Shown here: in pieces, positions 59,512-64,000 of the stretch
Position numbering within the stretch: the first letter of the stretch is position 1
Layout of the letters: every line of letters starts with the position of its first letter
The notes under the pieces: generated by a model
The model's input: the letters and a program-made list of their open reading frames with translations, nothing else
Told to the model about the DNA's origin: nothing
The model's database searches: none
Position numbers and translations under genes: made by a program
DNA from: Bog-473 sp963783245
GTDB taxonomy: Bacteria > Actinomycetota > Acidimicrobiia > Acidimicrobiales > RAAP-2
Direction of reading: 5' to 3'
Assembly (NCBI GenBank): GCA_963783245.1
Contig: CAWAMS010000002.1
Location: 1,116,001 to 1,180,000, forward strand
DNA: 64,000 nucleotides

Positions 59512-62247
59512 GTGAAGACCACGCGTGCGCACATCGGGACGTTGTGGCCCTATGCGGTGTTGATCGGGCTTCCTGCCGCGGCCTTCATCCTTCCGGACAT
59601 CTTGGGCGGTCACCTTTTGGTCACGGGCGACAATCTGCAACAGAACTACCCACTCCATGTCCTGGTCGGGTCCATGTATCGCCATGGCGAACTGCCCTTT
59701 TGGAATCAATACATCTTCAGCGGCACCCCGCTGCTCGCCGGCTTCAACGCCGGGGCGTTCTACCCGCTTCTCGGCCTCTTCGCGATCCTTCCCGATCGGG
59801 TGGCGTGGATCGCCACCGAGGTGATCCTCTTCTCGCTCATCGCCATCGGCATGTACCTCTTCCTCCGGGCGCTGAAGCTGTCGACAATCCCGTCCGTGCT
59901 GGCTGCCGTCGCGTTTTCGTTCTCCGGAGTCGTCCTGAGCCAGGTCGACCACATCGACATGACCGAGGGATTCGCTTCCCTCCCGTTCATGTTGCTGGCG
60001 GTGGTCCACATCGTCAGAGACGGCCGGTGGCGATGGTCCGTCCTCCTCGGTGTCGCATTTGCCCTGGTCGTCTTCGGAGGGGCTCCCGAGGCAATGCTCG
60101 ACGAGGTGATCTTGGTCCTCGCCTACGCCGCCCTGAGCGCCGGCCTCGACGGCCAGCGTTGGCGGCGGGTGCTGACGAGGTGTGGTGTGGGCGCAGTGTT
60201 AGCCCTCTCTCTGTCCGCCGTACAGTGGTTGCCGGGCATTGCCACCATCTCGAGCTCCCAGCGCTCGGCGCTCGGTACATCGTTCACCGGCTCGGGGAGC
60301 TTTTCGCCCGCCAACTCTCTGTTGTCGCTCGTGCCCTACCTCTTCGGTGGCTACGGCCACCTCGGTGAGGCCACGTTCTTCTCGCACTACAACCTGCCCG
60401 AGGTCGGCATCTACGTCGGGATCCTCCCGATCATCGCCCTCTTCACAATCTGGCGCCCGCAGTGGCCGTCGCGCCTGGCGCCCCGCGAGCGGCGGACCTG
60501 GTACCTCATCGCACTCATCGGGCTCCTCCTCGCCTTCGGCGCGAACACCCCCCTGGAGCATGTCTTTAACGAGATCCCGCTGTACGGCCACCAGCGCCTG
60601 CAGAGCCGGAACATGATCGATGTCTCCTTTGCCATCTGCGTCCTCTTCGCCGGCTGGCTCGATCGCCGGGAGGACTCCGGCCCTGCCTCCGTGACGTTCG
60701 ACCGCTGGGCCGGGTTCATCCCGTTCGGGGTGGTGCTCGGGGTGAGCAGCTGGGCCGCTGTTGCGCCGCGATCGTTGGTCACGTCGCTGACCACCGCCTC
60801 GGGTTCGGCCGCGGAGGTCCACACGGTGCGCGAAGCGAGCCTGATCGCATTGGGCTTCTGCCTCCTTGCGGGCGTGGTCACCTGGCTCCGCTCGGACATG
60901 CGTCGGGGGCCATGGTTCGCCGTCGTGGCCGCTTTCATGGCGGCCGACCTCGGACTGATCGTGGGGACCAGCTCCCTCGTCACTGTTCCGTCGAACGCGT
61001 TGCTGGCGGGCACCACCGTCGTCGAGCACTATGTCGCCGCGCACCTGACGCCGGGGGGGCGCTTCGCGTTCTACGATCCGCAGGGTTATTCCAGCGGGCC
61101 GACCACTGCCGATACCGGCCGGCCGGATGCCAATATCCTGGCGCGCCTTCCTTCGGTCGGTGGCTACGCCTCGATCGTCAATGGGAGTTACAACGCGGCG
61201 ACGTTGACCCATTCGCAAGGCGAGCTGAACGTTCCTCGCCTCGCCTCGGGCGCGTTCGCCCAACTCGACCTGCAGGACATCTTGACGACGCCCGAGTACT
61301 TCCTCGTTCCGCTCGCCGGTGCCCCCACCGAACTGGGGGAGGTGCGTCAGGCGTCCGAGGCGAGGGGCGAGGACGCCGTGCTGCCCCTTGGCGACAAGGC
61401 CCACGTCACCGACAGCGAGTACACCTTCTTCCCGGCACCGCGAGGTCAGATCCGCGCCGGGCAGTCGAATGGCTGGTTCTTCGGGGAATCGCTCGTGTCC
61501 TCTCGCGCCTCCTTGCTGCTGGCTCCTGGTGCCACGGCGGCGCGGATTCGATTCGGCACCGTGAACTCCGCGGGGAGGACGACGTGGGGACCGCCGGTCG
61601 ACGTGGACCCGGGCGCGCGGCGTGTCGGGAGCCGTCTGCCCGGGGGCTCGGCCGTCGGGCTGGCCGTCCACGTCGTCTCCGGTCGTCTTCCGCCGCACCA
61701 GGCGGACATCGTGGTGGGAAAGAAGACCTACGAGCTGGATGGCGCGCTCTCCGGTGCCGTCCAACCCGGCGCATGGCGCCAGCAGGGCTCCGTCGACCGG
61801 TACACCCTCTTTGTGCGGACCCACGCGCCGAGCACCGTCTATGCGGTCGCGCGGGGCCAGGAGGCGCCTCCTGCGATCGACGTGCTCGCGCAGAGCGACA
61901 ACGCAGAGTCCATTCGCGTGCGGACAGCCAGCCCGGTCGTCGTCGTGCGCGATGTGGCATGGGACGGCGGATGGCGTGCTTCCGTCTCGTCCGACGGCGG
62001 GCCGCAGGTAACCGTGCCGGTGGACAAACGCGGCCTCGTCCAACAGGTATCGCTCCCGTCCGGCACCGACATCGTCCGCTTCTCGTATCAGCCACGCCAT
62101 TGGCTCGTGGCCAGCGCGTTCAGCCTGGGAGCGGCAGCACTCTTGCTCGCGCTCCTCCTCGACGTCGCACTCAGTCGTTGGTCGAGCCGTTGGCGCCGAT
62201 CGGGTCTGGCACTCCGTCCGTTCAGCAGAAGGGGTGGGCCAGCGTGA
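59512..62247 (+). CDS. YfhO-like membrane protein
   Basis: The product is 911 residues from a GTG. The start (FILPDILGGHLLVTGDNLQQ) and the following HGELPFWNQYIFSGTPLLAGF are the hallmark of bacterial YfhO proteins, GT-C-like membrane enzymes. About twelve transmembrane segments lie in residues 10-480, followed by a large extracytoplasmic domain (about 490-870) and one or two final segments. YfhO of Listeria and Bacillus glycosylates lipoteichoic acid; the activity here is unproven. A sugar-linked cell-surface role is likely. Its 3' end overlaps the egtD stop by 26 bases, tail to tail. Confidence 0.88.
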   Translation: MKTTRAHIGTLWPYAVLIGLPAAAFILPDILGGHLLVTGDNLQQNYPLHVLVGSMYRHGELPFWNQYIFSGTPLLAGFNAGAFYPLLGLFAILPDRVAWIATEVILFSLIAIGMYLFLRALKLSTIPSVLAAVAFSFSGVVLSQVDHIDMTEGFASLPFMLLAVVHIVRDGRWRWSVLLGVAFALVVFGGAPEAMLDEVILVLAYAALSAGLDGQRWRRVLTRCGVGAVLALSLSAVQWLPGIATISSSQRSALGTSFTGSGSFSPANSLLSLVPYLFGGYGHLGEATFFSHYNLPEVGIYVGILPIIALFTIWRPQWPSRLAPRERRTWYLIALIGLLLAFGANTPLEHVFNEIPLYGHQRLQSRNMIDVSFAICVLFAGWLDRREDSGPASVTFDRWAGFIPFGVVLGVSSWAAVAPRSLVTSLTTASGSAAEVHTVREASLIALGFCLLAGVVTWLRSDMRRGPWFAVVAAFMAADLGLIVGTSSLVTVPSNALLAGTTVVEHYVAAHLTPGGRFAFYDPQGYSSGPTTADTGRPDANILARLPSVGGYASIVNGSYNAATLTHSQGELNVPRLASGAFAQLDLQDILTTPEYFLVPLAGAPTELGEVRQASEARGEDAVLPLGDKAHVTDSEYTFFPAPRGQIRAGQSNGWFFGESLVSSRASLLLAPGATAARIRFGTVNSAGRTTWGPPVDVDPGARRVGSRLPGGSAVGLAVHVVSGRLPPHQADIVVGKKTYELDGALSGAVQPGAWRQQGSVDRYTLFVRTHAPSTVYAVARGQEAPPAIDVLAQSDNAESIRVRTASPVVVVRDVAWDGGWRASVSSDGGPQVTVPVDKRGLVQQVSLPSGTDIVRFSYQPRHWLVASAFSLGAAALLLALLLDVALSRWSSRWRRSGLALRPFSRRGGPA

Positions 62248-63193
62248 GGAGGAATTCCCCTTCCTCGGCCCCCCACATGTCGTCGATCACGAATCCCGCC
62301 GCGCCCAGCTCCTCCTGCATCCGATCGGCGGTGAACTTGGCACTTATCTCGGTGAGAATCTCCTCGCCTTCGGCAAAACGCACAGAAATGCCTGCTTCGC
62401 GCAGAGCGACATCGGAGGGCGCCTGGGCCCGTAGGCGCATCTCGATCCATTGGTCTGCTTCGTTCCACAGCGCCACATGTGCGAACAGATCCGGATCGAA
62501 GTCCCCACCCAGTTGCTCGTTGAGAACATGGAGGACGTTCTTGTTGAACTGCGCGGTCACGCCTGCCGCATCGTCGTAGGCCGCCACCAGCCGTGTGCGG
62601 TCCTTCACGAGATCGGCTCCGAGGAGCAGGGAGTCGTCGCTCGACATGGTGCAGTTCAGGTCGAAGAGGAAGCGGGCCCGCCGCGCCGGGTCGAGGTTGC
62701 CGATCGTGCCGCCCAAGAAGGCCACCATGCGCCGCCCATCCGTGGGGATTACACCCAGGTGCTCGCTGAAATCACCGATGACCAGATGGACAGCGAGCGG
62801 CGCGTACTCCCCCGAAAGCGTCGACGCAGCGTCACGGAGGAACTCGTCGCTTATGTCGAACGGCACATACGTCCTCAGGGTGCCGAAATTGCGCAGTGCG
62901 CTGAGGAGAACCCGGGTCTTCTCGCAGGACCCGGCTCCGAGCTCGACCAAGGTGTCCGCCTTTGAGATCTCGGCGATCGTCGGCGCGTGCGTTTCGAGCA
63001 GACGCCGTTCAGCGCGCGTCGGGTAGTACTCGGGTAGCCGGGTGATCTCCTCGAAGAGTTGGCTCCCACGTTCGTCGTAGAACCAGACGGGTGGGATGGA
63101 TTTGGGGTCGCCCAGGAGGCCGGTGACAGCGTCGGTCCGCATGCGCCTCCGGACTTCGTCGGGGGTGACATGGACGTCGATGGTGTAGGTCAT
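62222..63193 (-). CDS. egtD: L-histidine N-alpha-methyltransferase (ergothioneine synthesis)
   Basis: The product is 323 residues. SAM motif VELGAGSCEKT (83-93), N-terminal FYDERGSQLFEEITRLPEYYPTRAE-type region (39-62) that binds histidine, LGGTIGN loop and the C-terminal strand ending in LAHPF. EgtD trimethylates histidine to hercynine using three SAM. The ATG at 63193 follows egtB by six bases, so EgtB and EgtD are co-transcribed. EgtA, EgtC and EgtE genes, if present, lie outside the window. Confidence 0.95.
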   Translation of the reverse strand: MTYTIDVHVTPDEVRRRMRTDAVTGLLGDPKSIPPVWFYDERGSQLFEEITRLPEYYPTRAERRLLETHAPTIAEISKADTLVELGAGSCEKTRVLLSALRNFGTLRTYVPFDISDEFLRDAASTLSGEYAPLAVHLVIGDFSEHLGVIPTDGRRMVAFLGGTIGNLDPARRARFLFDLNCTMSSDDSLLLGADLVKDRTRLVAAYDDAAGVTAQFNKNVLHVLNEQLGGDFDPDLFAHVALWNEADQWIEMRLRAQAPSDVALREAGISVRFAEGEEILTEISAKFTADRMQEELGAAGFVIDDMWGAEEGEFLLTLAHPFC

Positions 63194-63199
63194 GGCCGG

Positions 63200-64000
63200 T
63201 CAGGGATCCTGGGCCAGACGCAGGCCGCTGAAGGCCCACCGCGCTCCCGGTGGGAAGAAGTTACGGTAGGTGACGCGCGTATGACCCGGGGGAGTGGCGC
63301 AGCAACCCCCCCGTAGCACGTACTGGCTCACCATGAATTTCCCGTTGTATTCGCCGACGGCACCCGGTGCAGCCCGGAATCCCGGATACGCGGTGTACGC
63401 GCTCGATGTCCACTCCCAGACATCGCCGAGAAGGGCGTTCGTGGTCAGGGCACTGCGAGGATGTGGTGCCTCGAGACCGAGAAAGTTCGTTCCTTCGCCG
63501 GCGCTGTTGGCGACGGTCTCCCATTCCTCCTCGGTGGGCAGGCGCTTCCCGGTCCAATGCGCGAACGCGTCCGCCTCGTAGTAGCTGACATGACAGACGG
63601 GTTCGTCGGGGTCGACGGGGCGCACGCCCGAGAGGGTGAACTGCAGCCACTGCTCGGGCTCATCGGGATCCCGGAACCAGTAGAGCGGGGCCTGCCAGCC
63701 CTGTGCCATGACGACCGACCAACCGTCGGAGAGCCAGAACTCGGGCCGACCGTAGCCTCCGTCCTCCATGAACGAAAGCCACTCCCCGCAGGTGACGGGG
63801 CGGTCCGCCAGAGCGAAGGGGGTGAGATAGGCCGGGTGACGGGGGAATTCGTTGTCAAAGCCAAAACCGTTCCCAGTGTGCCCGATATCGGCCACGCCTC
63901 CCTCGTACTCGATCCACCCGGCTTTGGGCGGCGCAGAATCGCTCTCTCGCGCTCCGCATTCCGGCAGATACGTCGGGCGCATCGGATTGCGTGAGAGGAC
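63200..64000 (-). CDS. egtB: Ergothioneine synthase EgtB, C-terminal part (cut by window edge)
   Basis: The frame is open to the last base (the codons before MRPTYLPEC read VLSRNP), so the 5' part lies beyond the window; full EgtB is about 430 residues. The visible 266 residues are the formylglycine-generating-enzyme-like domain: WIEYEGGVADIGH, RPVTCGEWLSFMEDGG, GKRLPTEEEWETV, GDVWEWTSSAY and VLRGGCCATPPGH, then YRNFFPPGARWAFSGLRLA. EgtB joins hercynine to gamma-glutamylcysteine or cysteine using O2 and Fe(II). The iron-binding H-x3-H-x-E of the N-terminal DinB domain is outside the window. Confidence 0.94.
   Translation of the reverse strand, partial: VLSRNPMRPTYLPECGARESDSAPPKAGWIEYEGGVADIGHTGNGFGFDNEFPRHPAYLTPFALADRPVTCGEWLSFMEDGGYGRPEFWLSDGWSVVMAQGWQAPLYWFRDPDEPEQWLQFTLSGVRPVDPDEPVCHVSYYEADAFAHWTGKRLPTEEEWETVANSAGEGTNFLGLEAPHPRSALTTNALLGDVWEWTSSAYTAYPGFRAAPGAVGEYNGKFMVSQYVLRGGCCATPPGHTRVTYRNFFPPGARWAFSGLRLAQDP

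Noticed and set aside
60199..62100. Long open frame on the minus strand (633 codons)
   Set aside because: It is antisense to the YfhO-like gene; the composition is Arg/Gly/Asp-rich with no domain.

Overview
The window reads as chromosomal DNA of a high-GC Gram-positive actinobacterium. GTG and TTG starts are frequent, genes are dense, and an EgtB/EgtD ergothioneine pair lies at the right edge. The 42-residue GYWLVASDGGIF-type repeats in a secreted protein near 6.6 kb are, to my knowledge, typical of Acidimicrobiia; that lineage call is inference. Two single-base frameshifts in otherwise well conserved genes (near 15975-15981 and 59029) could be assembly errors, for example in a draft or metagenome-derived genome, or real lesions.

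Left third (1-25.9 kb): a surface-polysaccharide locus. It holds two multi-pass membrane proteins, three family-16 glycoside hydrolases (GH16), two GT2 glycosyltransferases, two Wzx/MATE-type flippases, a PIG-L deacetylase, a glucose-1-phosphate cytidylyltransferase, two SAM-type sugar methyltransferase homologues (one with a degenerate SAM motif), an RmlC-like epimerase, NDP-sugar SDR proteins, a 2OG-Fe(II) oxygenase, an LhgO-like flavoprotein, a GMC oxidoreductase with a ferredoxin-like Cys cluster and a CelD-type acetyltransferase. The key regulatory find is a class I cyclic-di-GMP riboswitch (6441-6530) just upstream of a modular secreted GH16 protein. About 17.5 kb downstream the linker plus GH16 module of that gene recurs almost base for base (7627-8379 versus 25163-25900), fused to a different N-terminus. 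This long direct repeat brackets the biosynthetic genes.

Middle (25.9-43.3 kb): a three-gene minus-strand set (ATP-grasp, class III aminotransferase, HpnA-like epimerase); a beta-carbonic anhydrase; a His-rich membrane-anchored protein next to a Lpd-like flavoprotein; an acyl-CoA dehydrogenase; a peptide-type ABC importer whose permease C and both ATPases are fused into one 1064-residue polypeptide; and a second GMC oxidoreductase coupled to a gluconate-2-dehydrogenase subunit-3-like partner.

Right (43.3-64 kb): mostly metabolic and accessory genes. These are ribose-5-phosphate isomerase, a P450, a haloalkane dehalogenase, a three-gene ABC-2 exporter, a TrmO-like protein, an SDR, an M20 peptidase, an SRPBCC protein, an ArsC-like protein, a DUF2237 protein, a nitroreductase and a nitronate monooxygenase flanked by two unrelated-looking 17-bp tandem repeats, a MarR/MFS efflux pair with a palindrome at the regulator start, a frameshifted PPOX protein, a large YfhO-like membrane protein, and egtD/egtB (egtB cut by the window edge). 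No rRNA, tRNA, CRISPR array or insertion sequence was recognised.
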